DNA of 50,075 bases from Moorella glycerini (GCF_009735625.1 NZ_CP046245.1:1-50075), one strand, 5' to 3'. Positions 7,207 through 16,337 are shown, counted from the first letter of the stretch. Made by a program: numbers and translations. Notes: generated by a model from the letters alone, not told the origin.

Positions 7207-8157
7207 TTGAGTGAGATTGTACGCGGCCGTAGCCGGGGGCACCTGGTGGTTGACAATACGCTTATGGATGGGCTCCTGGAGATTGGCGGTATCGACCTAG
7301 CTGGTTTTTATACCGCCCTGAAGAGGTTTGTTGACAGGCGTGATTCCCTGGATAGCAAAGCTGCTATGCCCTGGACGGTGGATTACTTCTGCCAGAAGTT
7401 CAAGATGGGCAAGCAGCGGTTTTACCGCCTGGCGGAAATGCTCTGGCGGGTGGGTTTGCTGGATGTAACCAAGGATTACGGCAAACTGGCCGGCCGGGAA
7501 GGGCCGTCCGGGTGGAGAAACCGCTATGCCATCCATGATGACCCGGGTTATGAAGGCCCGTTGCGGGAAATACGCGGGGGGACATTCAAACATACCGGGG
7601 AAGAGGGGAGGTATTCCGATACAGAACTTCCTGGGACTAAAGTCCCGGGTATTCCGATACAGGTATTCCTGGAGCGGAATGTAAGAAAAGAAAAGTATAG
7701 AAAAGATGATGTTGTTGTTGTAACGCCGCACCCGGAGGCAAAACCTGGCCAGGGAAACCAAACCCAACAGACGGGCAACCCTGCAGATGAGGGCGCCCCC
7801 CTTGAAGCCCCGGCAACCTGTAACAACTTAACAGGCGAAGATGGGGGTCAAGGACATCCTGGGTTCGCCAGCCGGGTCCAGGAGGCTTTCATGGAAGCGG
7901 TAGGACATCCCTTGCCCGGGGAGATTGTGAGTGAATTATCAGGTTATCCGCTGGATTACGTTCTCGGTAAGATCGCCATGATGAAGCAAGGGAAAGAGAA
8001 GTCCAACGCCGCTGGCTGGCTGCTGGAGGCCTGCCGGGAGGACTACCGGCACCTGCCGGGGCCGAAGCCGGCCAGGAAGGGAAAAGGGAAGTTACCCGGG
8101 CCGCCGGGATCCGGCAAAGAGCATGACAAGTACCGGGAATTATACCGCTTAGTCTGA
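7207..8157 (+). CDS. Rep-like winged-helix replication protein
   Basis: TTG 7207 has GGGAGGG just upstream. The N-terminal 100 residues (LMDGLLEIGGIDLAGFYTAL, then MPWTVDYFCQKFKMGKQRFY) form a winged-helix module of the kind found in phage replisome organisers and RepA_N/DnaD-like initiators. A variable, low-complexity middle contains repeats at the DNA level. The C-terminal part (about 215-285) ends with KSNAAGWLLEACREDY, a signature also seen in DnaD-type helicase-loading tails. The position between ParM and the transfer genes fits the replication initiator of the element. Family assignment is from pattern and is not certain. Confidence 0.65.
   Translation: MSEIVRGRSRGHLVVDNTLMDGLLEIGGIDLAGFYTALKRFVDRRDSLDSKAAMPWTVDYFCQKFKMGKQRFYRLAEMLWRVGLLDVTKDYGKLAGREGPSGWRNRYAIHDDPGYEGPLREIRGGTFKHTGEEGRYSDTELPGTKVPGIPIQVFLERNVRKEKYRKDDVVVVTPHPEAKPGQGNQTQQTGNPADEGAPLEAPATCNNLTGEDGGQGHPGFASRVQEAFMEAVGHPLPGEIVSELSGYPLDYVLGKIAMMKQGKEKSNAAGWLLEACREDYRHLPGPKPARKGKGKLPGPPGSGKEHDKYRELYRLV
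7610..7670. repeat. Iteron-like repeats and palindrome inside the rep gene
   Basis: GGTATTCCGATACAG occurs at 7610-7624 and 7648-7662, and its first 8 bases recur at 7662-7669. Between the first two copies GGGACTAAAGTCCC (7633-7646) is a perfect palindrome. The long copies are 38 bp apart, so they are read in different frames; the repeat is therefore kept as DNA and not as a peptide. In RepA_N-type plasmids the origin lies inside the central part of rep, which matches this place. Confidence 0.55.
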
Positions 8158-8180
8158 TTTAAGGTGGGAGGTGGAAGCAG

Positions 8181-9197
8181 ATGCATACCCATCACAAGTT
8201 CTACCTCGGCGATGCCCTGGAGGTCCTTAAAGGGCTGCCGGCAGAAAGCGTCAACTGTTGCGTTACCTCCCCGCCCTACTGGGGCCTGCGCGACTATGGC
8301 ATAGAGGGCCAGGTGGGAGGGGAAGATACCCCGGAAAAATATATCGCCAGGCTGGTGGATATTTTCTCCGAGGTCAGGCGGGTGCTCCGGCCCGACGGGA
8401 CTCTCTCGTTAAACCTGGGCGACTGCTACGCCAGCCCGGGCAAAGAGGGAAAGTGGGACGAAAAGAGGCGCCAGAAGGGGACCGGGCGGCACCTTTATTA
8501 CCTGCAGGCCAACCGGGGCCGGTTTGCCGGGCTGAAACAGAAGGACCTGGTAGGTATTCCCTGGGCGGTGGCCTTTGCCCTCCGCGATGCCGGCTGGTAC
8601 CTCCGCAGCGATATTATCTGGTACAAGCCCAACGCCATGCCCGAAAGCGTGCTTGACAGGCCTACCAGGGCCCACGAATACCTCTTCCTCCTGAGCAAAT
8701 CCGAACGGTATTACTACGACTACAAGGCTATCCAGGAAGATGCAGTTAGCGGCGATCGTAGTAACCCAAGGGGTTCAGCAGGAGTAATAGGCACCACAAA
8801 CAGCGGGCTAAGAAAACAAGACGGGGTGGGCAACCGGCGTTATACCGGCTTCAATGCCCGGCATCAACCCCGGGAAAGACGCAATAAACGCTCAGTGTGG
8901 ATTGTACCAACCAAACCTTTTCCGGAAGCCCACTTTGCTGTTTATCCTCTCGACCTGATCAAACCGTGTATCTTAGCAGGTTGCCCCCCTGGAGGCACGG
9001 TCCTGGATCCCTTTGGCGGGTCCGGGACCACATCCCTGGCGGCAAAGCAGTTGGGGAGAAACAGCATTTATATTGACCTGAACCCTGCCTATCTGGAAAT
9101 GGCGGTCAAGAGGATGCAGTTTGAGGTGCAGGAGCTGTTTGCCACCCACACTTACGAGGTGATCTGGGGAAAAAGGCTAGAAACAGTTGCTACTTGA
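8181..9197 (+). CDS. Site-specific DNA methyltransferase (N4-cytosine/N6-adenine, beta class)
   Basis: Motif IV CVTSPPYWGLRDYG is near residues 26-39 and the AdoMet-binding motif I region DPFGGSGTTSLAAKQL near 276-291. This order (IV before I) marks the beta class. SPPY is typical of N4-methylcytosine enzymes and of many orphan phage and plasmid methylases. No restriction endonuclease gene is adjacent, so it is probably an orphan methylase that protects the element from host restriction, working alongside the ArdC protein further on. AGGTGGGAGGTGG precedes ATG 8181. The length of 338 fits. Confidence 0.9.
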   Translation: MHTHHKFYLGDALEVLKGLPAESVNCCVTSPPYWGLRDYGIEGQVGGEDTPEKYIARLVDIFSEVRRVLRPDGTLSLNLGDCYASPGKEGKWDEKRRQKGTGRHLYYLQANRGRFAGLKQKDLVGIPWAVAFALRDAGWYLRSDIIWYKPNAMPESVLDRPTRAHEYLFLLSKSERYYYDYKAIQEDAVSGDRSNPRGSAGVIGTTNSGLRKQDGVGNRRYTGFNARHQPRERRNKRSVWIVPTKPFPEAHFAVYPLDLIKPCILAGCPPGGTVLDPFGGSGTTSLAAKQLGRNSIYIDLNPAYLEMAVKRMQFEVQELFATHTYEVIWGKRLETVAT

Positions 9198-9410
9198 TCA
9201 AAGCACATGGAGGTGGCAGGACATGGGTGCGCCACGCAAGCTGATGCGTGATTGCTGGTGAGAGTCCGGCCCGGGTAAGGAATAGCCAACCGCCCGGAAC
9301 TGGCATGCACGGTGCGAACGGCAACGGACGTATCGAAGCTGCATGTGCAGGAGGGAACAGGCCGTAAGCATTCCTGTAATGAATTAAGGTAGGTGTTGCC
9401 AATAAAAAAG

Positions 9411-9459
9411 CCTCCTGGTAAAAAAATAATAGACCAAAACAAACAAACCCACCAGGAGG
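9411..9459 (+). promoter_or_regulatory. Hairpin that covers the IS110 ribosome binding site
   Basis: CCTCCTGGT (9411-9419) is the exact complement of ACCAGGAGG (9451-9459). The right arm contains the GGAGG used by ATG 9471. When folded in the RNA, the site would be hidden, which would limit translation of the recombinase, especially in read-through transcripts. Confidence 0.6.
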
Positions 9460-10093
9460 CGAGAAACCGAATGAATGAAGTGCAAAAGAAATTACTGGTC
9501 CATGGAGAAGTGATAATTGTCGGGATCGACGTAGCCAAGCACAATCACTGGGCACGGATCTATAACCAAATCGAACTGGATGTGGTCAAACCCTTCAAGT
9601 TTCATAATAGCAAAGAAGGCTATTATCGTCTAGTGGCAAAAATGGAAGAAGCCAAAGAAAAAGCCAGGGCAACAAAAGTAGTAATCGGCATGGAGCCCAC
9701 CGGCCACTACTGGAAACCCTTAGCATGGTTTCTCCAGGAGCAGGGTTATACAGTAGTGATAGTCAATCCCTATCACGTCAAAAGGCGGAAAGAGGAAGTA
9801 GATAACTCCCCCACCAAGAACGACCGAAAAGACGCCGGGATAATAGCCAAAGTAGTCAAGGACGGGAATTTCCTCCACTGCCTTTTGCCCAAAGGAAAAT
9901 ATGCCGAACTAAGGAACCTGACCGTAACCCGGCGGCAGCAACGCCGGAAACTAAACAGCGCCTTAAACCAACTCCAGGCCATCCTGGACGAATACTTCCC
10001 CGAGCTGGGGCAAGTATTCAAAAACCTGTTAGGCAAAGCAGCCCAATGGGTCTTAAGGAACTGTCCCTTCCCCAGGTTAATATTAGCCTATAA

Positions 10094-12171
10094 CCCAACT
10101 TTGACACCGCCCCTTAAAAATCAAGGGGTCCATAGGGACAATTGTCACTACAACCCCTTTCTGGGGCTCTTAGTGGCTACCTGAAGGTTAAAATTTTAGG
10201 TGGAAGTGGAAGGCCCAAAATTTTTAACAATTCACTCTGGCTTTGTCCGGGCTGGGTGATACTATAAATCCGCTTATCAAGAAACTGCTGGTCAACAGCC
10301 TTTATCTCTTCTAATAATTCCAGGATACGGCGGCCGCTTTTATGGGCAACCTTCCAGCGGCGTAACTCTCTTTCTTGACTTTCAGGATCAGGGATTTGTT
10401 TCGCCTTAAAAATCTCATCTTCAATATATCGGCGATGTATCACCTCCAGCCATTTTTCAAAGAGATAAGCCAGCACACATATAAAGATGTGTCCCTTAAC
10501 CCGACTTTCGTTGTAGTGGTAGATAGGCCTCAAGCGAATGAAGTCCTTGATATGGCGAAAGGCGGTTTCTACCTGGAGCAGGTTTTTATAGGCGGCAATT
10601 ACCTCCTCAGCTGGCAGGTCAGCATTAGTCTGGATTAAAAATTTGCCGTCCCGCAAAGCCTCTTTAGCCAGAGCCGGCTCATTAATTTCAAAGTTGAAAG
10701 ACTTGCCGTCATAAGTAATATCAAAAATTGGAGCAAGGCCCTTCTTGTTAAGGATAGCAGCTGCTTTAAGCATGACTCCTTTTGTGGTAGGCTTGCGCCC
10801 CCGCCGCGGGGTTTCCCGGGCCAGCCTGTCTTTCAGCTCTTGCAATTTTATCCTGGCTTCTTCTATCGCTTTGACCCGAAATTCATAATCCTCTTGGGCT
10901 TTGAGAGGATTGTGGCAAAGGATATAGCGAACCGGAGGCTCGAAGTTTTCCTTTTCTTCCTCTTCTCCCTCTACCAAGTTTTCTTTAGGGGGAGCCTGTA
11001 CCTGCTCTGGTGGTACTTCCACATAAAAGAGGGGGTTATCGCCGTCTATTAGCTGGTATTCTTCGAGGTTTTGGTACCTGGCCAGTAGTTCATCGCTCAC
11101 TTCCCGGCCGCGTTTATGAAAGCCCAGGATATAACGGAAGTTAGCCTCCTTGAGTTCTTCTAAATTATGACTGGTCAGCATACCCCGGTCGCCCACGAAA
11201 ATACAGCTCTTGATGGCAAACTTTTGCTTAAGTTGTTCGATGGCGCCAGCCACGGTTACTTTATCAGGTATATTACCTTCAAATACCTGGTGGGCAATAG
11301 GCATGCCTTCCGGAGTCACCAGGAGGCCAATATTAATTTGCCGGCAGTCCGGCCGGTGGTCGCGGGAATAACCGAACCTGGCCAGGGGGCAATGGGTACC
11401 TTCAAAGTAGCTGCTGGTCAAGTCGTAAAACACCAGGTTAAGCTGATAACTCAAGAGATCCGTAAGCCGGTTGTACAAGTGGCGTTCCAGATAATCCTTC
11501 ATTTCTTCCAGGACGTCAAGAGTACGGTAAAAATGATGCAACTCAGGCTGTTTCTCTTCCAGTTCCGGCAGGTAAATTTGCCTTAACCATTGGGATACTC
11601 CAAGCTTGCTTTTAGGAGCGATGAGGCGGTTTAAAATCATAATCTTGGTGCATAAGGCCACATCCATCTCTACTTGACGATTTTGGAGATAGTTTTTAAA
11701 GAAGGCGTCCAGGTCCAGTCGCTCCCAGAAAAAATTCACCACATAGGGGATACCATAATGCTTGGTGCCGAAGGTCTGGAGGTCCTTAACAGTGCCCAGC
11801 TCATCTTCCTTAAGGAATTCCCGCAGTTTATTAATAAGCCGCTGTATCTCTTCCTGGGAATACTGGTCGATGTTGCCTAAATGCCCAACCTGGCGCTGTT
11901 TTACCTTGCCTTTTTCCCGGTAGGATTCTACCAGGACCAGATAATGGTAGGTATGGCCGCCGCGCCTGGTAGTGATAATACGGGGGAACAAAGGGGCATC
12001 ACCTCGGTTATCGTCATTACTATTATACCAAGAGATGCCCGGCGTGAAAATACTCTAAGGCAGATTTGTTTTCACTACGTTTTGCCGACTTCGGTAGAGA
12101 AAGATCGTTGATATTACTAGTCTTGGTGGTCTTTAAGCCCTTGAAATAGAAGTTTTAGTGTCAAAGTTGGG
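10094..12171 (-). mobile_element. IS1634-family insertion sequence with 6 bp target duplication
   Basis: Terminal inverted repeats CCCAACTTTGACAC (10094-10107) and GTGTCAAAGTTGGG (12158-12171) bound a 2078 bp element. The bases outside are CTATAA on both sides (10088-10093 and 12172-12177), a 6 bp target duplication. The transposase is read on the minus strand and fills most of the element. Intact ends, duplication and gene suggest recent, active movement. Confidence 0.93.
10177..11991 (-). CDS. IS1634-family DDE transposase
   Basis: The 604-residue protein starts with TTG at 11991 behind GAGGTGAT. It begins MFPRIITTRRGGHTYHYLVL, the typical beta-hairpin opening of the IS1634 branch of IS4-like transposases. 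The catalytic acids are in FYDLTSSYFEG (first Asp), FVGDRGML (second Asp) and VETAFRHIKDFIRLRP (Glu of the YREK-like region). There is a charged insertion (EEEEKENFEP) in the middle. Complete and probably functional. Confidence 0.93.
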   Translation of the reverse strand: MFPRIITTRRGGHTYHYLVLVESYREKGKVKQRQVGHLGNIDQYSQEEIQRLINKLREFLKEDELGTVKDLQTFGTKHYGIPYVVNFFWERLDLDAFFKNYLQNRQVEMDVALCTKIMILNRLIAPKSKLGVSQWLRQIYLPELEEKQPELHHFYRTLDVLEEMKDYLERHLYNRLTDLLSYQLNLVFYDLTSSYFEGTHCPLARFGYSRDHRPDCRQINIGLLVTPEGMPIAHQVFEGNIPDKVTVAGAIEQLKQKFAIKSCIFVGDRGMLTSHNLEELKEANFRYILGFHKRGREVSDELLARYQNLEEYQLIDGDNPLFYVEVPPEQVQAPPKENLVEGEEEEKENFEPPVRYILCHNPLKAQEDYEFRVKAIEEARIKLQELKDRLARETPRRGRKPTTKGVMLKAAAILNKKGLAPIFDITYDGKSFNFEINEPALAKEALRDGKFLIQTNADLPAEEVIAAYKNLLQVETAFRHIKDFIRLRPIYHYNESRVKGHIFICVLAYLFEKWLEVIHRRYIEDEIFKAKQIPDPESQERELRRWKVAHKSGRRILELLEEIKAVDQQFLDKRIYSITQPGQSQSELLKILGLPLPPKILTFR

Positions 12172-12863
12172 CTATAAACTCGAAGAATTAGCCACTGCAT
12201 TAAAAGAAGCCAGTAACCACCGGGTAGGGATGAAAAGAGCCCAGGCCCTCTACCAGACGGCCCAGGGGTCCATAGGAGTAACCGAAGGATTAACCGGAGC
12301 CCAACACAAGCTAAACGCCTGCCTGGACGAAATAGCCTTTTACCAGAAGCAAATCGAGCAAACAGAAGCAGCCATGGCCGATATTTTGGCAGGAATAGAT
12401 ATCGCAGGCAATTTATTAAGCATCCCCGGTATAGGCCTGGTAACAGTAGCCGGCTTTTTAGGCGAAATAGGCGATCCCCAAAATTACGAGCACTGGAAGC
12501 AAATCCAAAAACTCGCCGGACTGAACTTAAGCGAACAAAGTTCCGGGCAGAAGAACGGGCAAAGCAAAATATCCAAACGCGGGCGAGCCGAATTAAGGAA
12601 CCTGTTATACCAAGCCAGTCTAACTCTAGTAGCCAAGAACCGTGAATTTAAAGCGTTGTACCACTACTTCCTGACCAGGCGGGAAAACCCCTTAAAGAAA
12701 AAGCAGGCCTTAATAGCCATAGCCGTAAAATTGCTACGGGTGATGTACGGCCTGGCCAGGAAGAAAGAAAACTACGACTCTGACAAAGTGTTAGGCGACT
12801 ATCGCCGCGCCCAATTACAGCAAGCAGCTTAAGTAAAAACCCAAACACAAGGTAAAAAGTCTT

Positions 12864-12976
12864 GGGTGGGGGAAGCCATATCATCTCCATAAGGGCATAG
12901 ACCCTGCTTGTAAGTACTGGCACAACCCACCCGCCCTCAAAAGGCCGAACGAAGGAATGAAACAGGGCATAGACCC
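12864..12976 (+). ncRNA. Right non-coding end of IS110, possible guide RNA region
   Basis: GGGTGGG (12864-12870) pairs with CCCACCC (12926-12932), enclosing about 55 nt with a small inner hairpin. AGGGCATAGACCC appears at 12892-12904, inside the loop, and again at 12964-12976 near the right edge. A structured RNA downstream of the recombinase with a segment matching the element edge is what is expected of IS1111-group bridge RNAs. This reading is tentative. Confidence 0.35.
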
Positions 12977-13170
12977 CGGGAGACATGATAGGGTAGCCGA
13001 GGGCAAGAAGTGGTGAGGGTAACTGCCCAAGACTTAAAGATTAAACCATCGTCTTGTTGTTGTGGACGATGATGGAGGCTTAGTCTGCCCTTTTGGACTT
13101 CATCATAAAAAATGAAAATCTAAGAGAGCAGGAGATTTAACGAGCTAGAAGCAAATTATTGAGATAGGAG

Positions 13171-14853
13171 ATGAAGCGATTGAGCCCCGAAAGTACCAAC
13201 GTATCCCAGGCCGACACGATTCATGTCGAGGGAAGGCAACAGCAACCGGCCTTGCCAAGGCGAGAGGCCGGTGCCGGGACGGGGTCTTATGAGCACGGCA
13301 TGAGCCCAAATGGCACGCATCGGAACGTGGGAGAGCCGGCAGCCTCCTTGCCAGGCGGCAAGGTAGCTTCTGATAACCCGGTAAGGGGAAGAGGAAGCCA
13401 GGGGGTGCCGGCAGTCGGACCAGCCCATAGTAGAGGTGTAGGTAGGGTAACGCCTGCTGCGGCATGTGAGCCACTCGAAGGGGCTGGCAAGGAAGCGCCG
13501 TTGGCAAGGGAAACAGTGTCCCAGCGACGACTGGGGACCACACTGGCAACACGACTGGCCGACCTATCCGACTACTCGCCCAGAGGAGCCAAGGCCCTGA
13601 ACCTGATGTGCCTGTTCAGTGCCACGAACCTGGGCCAGTGGTTTGCGGAGCTGCGGAAGAACGCAGCACCCGGCGTCGACCGCATGACAGTAGCAGCATA
13701 CGGCCAGAACCTGGAAGAGAACCTGCGCGAGCTAGAACAGAAACTACGGACTATGAGCTACCGGCCCCAGCCAGTCAGGCGGGTATACATCCCCAAGAGT
13801 AACGGCAAAATGCGGCCGTTAGGCATCCCGGCGGTAGAAGACAAGATAGTCCAAGAGGGAATAGCGACCATCCTGAAGGCCATCTATGAACCCCTGTTTC
13901 TGGATAGCTCCCATGGGTTCCGGCCCGAGCACAGCTGTCACACCGCTCTAAAAGCCATAGACGTAGCCATCATGCAACGGCCAACCAACCATATCATCGA
14001 CGCCGATATTCGCGGCTTCTTTGATACTGTACAGCATGAATGGCTAATGAAGATGCTCGAACTGCAAATAGGGGACCAGCAATTCCTACGGCTAATCAAG
14101 CGGTTTCTAAAAGCGGGAGTCATAGAAGCAGGGAACTGGCAAGTAACCAAAGAAGGAACGCCCCAGGGCGGCCTCATCAGCCCGGTACTAAGCAACATAT
14201 ATCTCCACTACGTCTTAGACCTGTGGTTCGAGAAAGCCGTCAAACCCAAACTGCAAGGCTATGCGGAACTCATCAGGTACGCCGATGACTTCATCGTCTG
14301 CGTCCAGAAGAAAGAAGAAGCGGCGAAGATCCACCAGGCCCTGAAACAGCGGCTGGCCAAATTCGGGCTCGAACTATCAGCAGAAAAGACCAGGGTAATC
14401 CCCTTTGGTCGCTATGCCGAAGCAAACGCCAGACGTCGGGGTTTGAAGCCACCCACCTTTGAGTTTCTCGGCTTTACCCACTACAACGACAAGACCCGCA
14501 AGGGCTATTACAAGCTAGGCCGGCGCACCAGCGCCAAGAAGTTCCGGGAAAAGCTGAAGGCGATCAAAGCCTGGGTGAAGGTGGTCAGATATGCCATGCC
14601 CCTACGCGAATGGTGGCCCATATTCATAAGCAAACTCCTCGGCCACCAGCGCTACTACGGGGTAAGCGGCAACTACCCTCGGGTGAGGGCCTTTACCCAG
14701 CAGGCCCTGCATATCGTCGCCAAATGGGTAAGCCGCATGAGCCAGAAGCGGTTAAATGCGCGCAAGCGGTTCTGGGAGTTCGTCAAGCGCCATCCGGTGC
14801 CCAGTCCCCAAATCTATGTCAATCTCTACGCTTTTAGCGGTCAACGTGTGTGA
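13171..14853 (+). CDS. ltrA: Group II intron reverse transcriptase/maturase
   Basis: The reverse transcriptase core runs from about residue 150: [18 protein letters not shown], the RT block [61 protein letters not shown] and the catalytic IRYADDF near residue 369. A maturase/thumb region follows, ending QIYVNLYAF. No HNH endonuclease is evident. The first 110 residues are Gly/Arg-rich and look like translated intron RNA, so the true start may be later than ATG 13171. The protein appears intact even though its intron RNA is split. Confidence 0.9.
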   Translation: MKRLSPESTNVSQADTIHVEGRQQQPALPRREAGAGTGSYEHGMSPNGTHRNVGEPAASLPGGKVASDNPVRGRGSQGVPAVGPAHSRGVGRVTPAAACEPLEGAGKEAPLARETVSQRRLGTTLATRLADLSDYSPRGAKALNLMCLFSATNLGQWFAELRKNAAPGVDRMTVAAYGQNLEENLRELEQKLRTMSYRPQPVRRVYIPKSNGKMRPLGIPAVEDKIVQEGIATILKAIYEPLFLDSSHGFRPEHSCHTALKAIDVAIMQRPTNHIIDADIRGFFDTVQHEWLMKMLELQIGDQQFLRLIKRFLKAGVIEAGNWQVTKEGTPQGGLISPVLSNIYLHYVLDLWFEKAVKPKLQGYAELIRYADDFIVCVQKKEEAAKIHQALKQRLAKFGLELSAEKTRVIPFGRYAEANARRRGLKPPTFEFLGFTHYNDKTRKGYYKLGRRTSAKKFREKLKAIKAWVKVVRYAMPLREWWPIFISKLLGHQRYYGVSGNYPRVRAFTQQALHIVAKWVSRMSQKRLNARKRFWEFVKRHPVPSPQIYVNLYAFSGQRV

Positions 14854-14864
14854 GCTTCCTTGAA

Positions 14865-14897
14865 GAGCCGGATGCGGGAAAACCGCACGTCCGGTTG
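14865..14897 (+). ncRNA. Group II intron domain V
   Basis: The hairpin GAGCCGGATGCGG-GAAA-ACCGCACGTCCGGTT has the AGC catalytic triad at the base, the two-base bulge and a GAAA tetraloop, all diagnostic of domain V. It lies 12 bp after the maturase stop codon. Confidence 0.9.
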
Positions 14898-14955
14898 TTG
14901 TGAGGGGCATAACGAGAACGTACTTTCTATTTCTCAAGGAAAGGAAGGAATCAAT

Positions 14956-15132
14956 ATGTCTACTCGACACACAAAAACTGGACCCGGGGGTACTGCAAAG
15001 GCTTTACAAGCACCGGCGGCCAAAGTATGCGCTGCCTGTCGGCATTACTGGGGCAAAAAACGCGGACATTGCGAGATTGCATCCAGAAAAGTTAACCCTT
15101 ACGGGGCAGCCTGCCGGTATTTTAAAGCGTAA
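14956..15132 (+). CDS. Small Cys-rich, probably zinc-binding protein
   Basis: The 58-residue product from ATG 14956 (GGAAGG 9 bp upstream) has CAACRHYWGKKRGHCEI then AACRYF: Cys at 25, 28, 39 and 53 plus His residues, fitting a small zinc finger or ribbon. It is the first gene after the intron. The orphan GGAGGTGG-ATG on the other side of the intron may have been its original start or that of a longer form. No function known. Confidence 0.6.
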   Translation: MSTRHTKTGPGGTAKALQAPAAKVCAACRHYWGKKRGHCEIASRKVNPYGAACRYFKA

Positions 15133-15150
15133 GGGGATAAGGGAAGATAG

Positions 15151-15474
15151 GGGGCCGCCGCAACGTTGGACGCCCTTACGGGCTAACGTAGCGGCGGCCT
15201 TATCATAAAGGCAACAGCGGTGGGCAGCAGGAGCGCTTTTAAGCGCACCTGCTGCCTTGAATTTAAGCCTCCTGGCCTTCCGGCCGTCCTTAAATTATAC
15301 CGCCGCCCTGGCCGGTCCGGCAAGGGTCCGGCCTGCGGCATAAACGGCCTCCGCCCCGCCCTCCGGGCGGGTCCCCTCCATTTATTCCTCGGCCCGGCCC
15401 TGCGGGCCGCCCTTGCCTCCCGGCCGGGTGGCAAGCTTGTCTGTTAAGGCCGGAAGGCCAAGGGCCGAAGGCCA
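15151..15474 (+). repeat. Structured intergenic repeat, copy A (full length)
   Basis: Three parts are present. Hairpin 1: GGCCGCCGC (15153-15161) with GCGGCGGCC (15191-15199), apex GCCC-TTAC-GGGC. Hairpin 2: GGCAGCAGG-A-GCGC (15223-15236) with GCGC-A-CCTGCTGCC (15243-15256), perfect. Multi-arm domain: closed by GGCCTTCCGGCC near 15274 and GGCCGGAAGGCC near 15448, with inner hairpins such as CCCGCCC-TCC-GGGCGGG. It sits directly before the ardC-like gene. The same unit recurs at 31277, 32077 (third part only) and 47488. Open frames on the minus strand here are by-products of high GC. Confidence 0.88.
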
Positions 15475-15497
15475 AAAAAGGCAAGGAGGCGTTACGG

Positions 15498-16337
15498 ATG
15501 GCCATAAAGCTGGAGGAAAGCCGGGTCAGGCAGGCAGTTGACAACTTGCTGGCGATGTTTGCCGGCGGCAATTTACCCCAGGCAGTAGCGCGGACTTTTA
15601 TCAACGCCAGGGCGGGCTACGGCAAACCGAGCGATAAATGGAGCCTGGGCAACCGGCTACTGATGCTCATCGCCGGGACGGAGGATGCCAGGGGTTACCA
15701 GCAGTGGCGGGAGGCCGGCCGGAAGGTGAAGAAGGGAGCCAGAGCCTTTTATATCCTGGCGCCGTTGACCAGGAAGGTTATCCAGAAAGTGATAGATCCG
15801 GAAACCGGAGAAGAGAAACAGGAGGAAAAAGTTATCTGCACTGGCTTTCGGGGAGTGCCGGTCTTCAGGTACGAGGATACGGAAGGGGAACCGTTGCCGC
15901 AGGCGGATTATTCCCCACCGGAATTGCCGCCCCTGTATGAAGTGGCCAGGCGGTTTGGGGTGGAAGTGAAATACCTGCCTTTTGCCGGTACAGCAGCGGG
16001 GAGCTTCCGGCCCGGGCAGAAGCAGGTAATCCTTTACTCCCATGACGTGGACGTGTTCTTTCATGAACTGGCCCATGCGGTCCACAATACCATCCGGCCT
16101 CTGAAGGGCGGCCAGCACCGGGACCAGGAGATCATAGCGGAAACGGTGGCCTGCGTTTTATGCGAGCTTTACGGGGCGAAAGGGTACCTCTGGCACGGGT
16201 GGGAGTACATTAAACATTACGCCAGCCAGGACCCGCAGGCGGCCCTGAAGGCAATCATGGCGGTCCTGGGCGAGGTGGAGGAAGTGTTAAGGCGCATCTT
16301 TGAGGCGGAGGGCATGGCTGCGGATAAAGTTGCATAA
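15498..16337 (+). CDS. ardC: ArdC-like antirestriction protein
   Basis: ArdC proteins shield incoming single-stranded plasmid DNA from host restriction. The N-terminal domain (about 1-130) has the ArdC/DUF1738 pattern WSLGNRLLMLIAGTEDARGY, QQWREAGRKVKKGARAF and FRGVPVFRYEDTEG. The C-terminal half is a zinc metallopeptidase-like domain with FFHELAHAVHNT (HELAH, near residues 183-187) and the later EIIAETVAC, whose Glu would complete the metal site. The start ATG 15498 has AAGGAGG 8-14 bp upstream, right at the end of repeat copy A. A place near the leading transfer region and next to an orphan methylase fits early protection of the element after entry. Confidence 0.87.
   Translation: MAIKLEESRVRQAVDNLLAMFAGGNLPQAVARTFINARAGYGKPSDKWSLGNRLLMLIAGTEDARGYQQWREAGRKVKKGARAFYILAPLTRKVIQKVIDPETGEEKQEEKVICTGFRGVPVFRYEDTEGEPLPQADYSPPELPPLYEVARRFGVEVKYLPFAGTAAGSFRPGQKQVILYSHDVDVFFHELAHAVHNTIRPLKGGQHRDQEIIAETVACVLCELYGAKGYLWHGWEYIKHYASQDPQAALKAIMAVLGEVEEVLRRIFEAEGMAADKVA

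Larger units (their letters stand above)
9471..12832 (+). pseudogene. IS110-family recombinase, interrupted by IS1634
   Basis: Two pieces, 9471-10093 and 12178-12832, join in frame to give 425 residues when the inner IS and one target duplicate are removed (reading LILAYKLEELATAL across the join). The N-terminal half has the RuvC-like DEDD features IVGIDVAKHNHWA, GMEPTGHYW and NDRKDAG. The C-terminal half has LLSIPGIGLVTVAGF and the serine-bearing stretch LNLSEQSSGQKNG of the Tnp_20 domain. IS110 recombinases act with a guide (bridge) RNA made from a non-coding end. Start ATG 9471 is set by GGAGG at 9455-9459. The gene is dead as it stands but the insertion seems recent. Confidence 0.93.
9395..12980 (+). 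mobile_element. IS110-family element inserted in the intron (ends approximate)
   Basis: IS110 elements lack usable terminal inverted repeats, so the ends are estimates from where intron-like sequence stops and resumes. It contains the interrupted transposase gene, a short left non-coding end with a hairpin (9411-9459), and a longer right non-coding end (12833 to about 12980) with a hairpin and a repeated 13-mer. Its orientation is the same as the intron's. Confidence 0.7.
9227..14935 (+). mobile_element. Group II intron, split by nested insertion sequences
   Basis: The 5' end GTGCGCC at 9227 matches the group II GUGYG boundary and is followed by a typical GC-rich 5' domain (9227 to about 9390). 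The intron continues at roughly 12980, encodes a reverse transcriptase/maturase (13171-14853) and ends with an unmistakable domain V (14865-14897) and a domain VI region. The exact 3' end (about 14915-14945) cannot be fixed by eye. The left flank is a ribosome binding site plus ATG (GGAGGTGG 9209-9216, ATG 9223-9225), so the intron went in directly behind a start codon. The RNA is interrupted by an IS110 element, so self-splicing should be blocked. Confidence 0.8.

Noticed and set aside
14898..14945. Exact 3' end of the group II intron
   Set aside because: Domain VI pairing is weak by eye and several AC/AT ends are possible, so no single boundary is claimed.
15183..15604. Overlapping minus-strand frames in the gap before ardC
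   Set aside because: They run through the structured repeat and recur wherever the repeat occurs; composition is that of translated hairpins.
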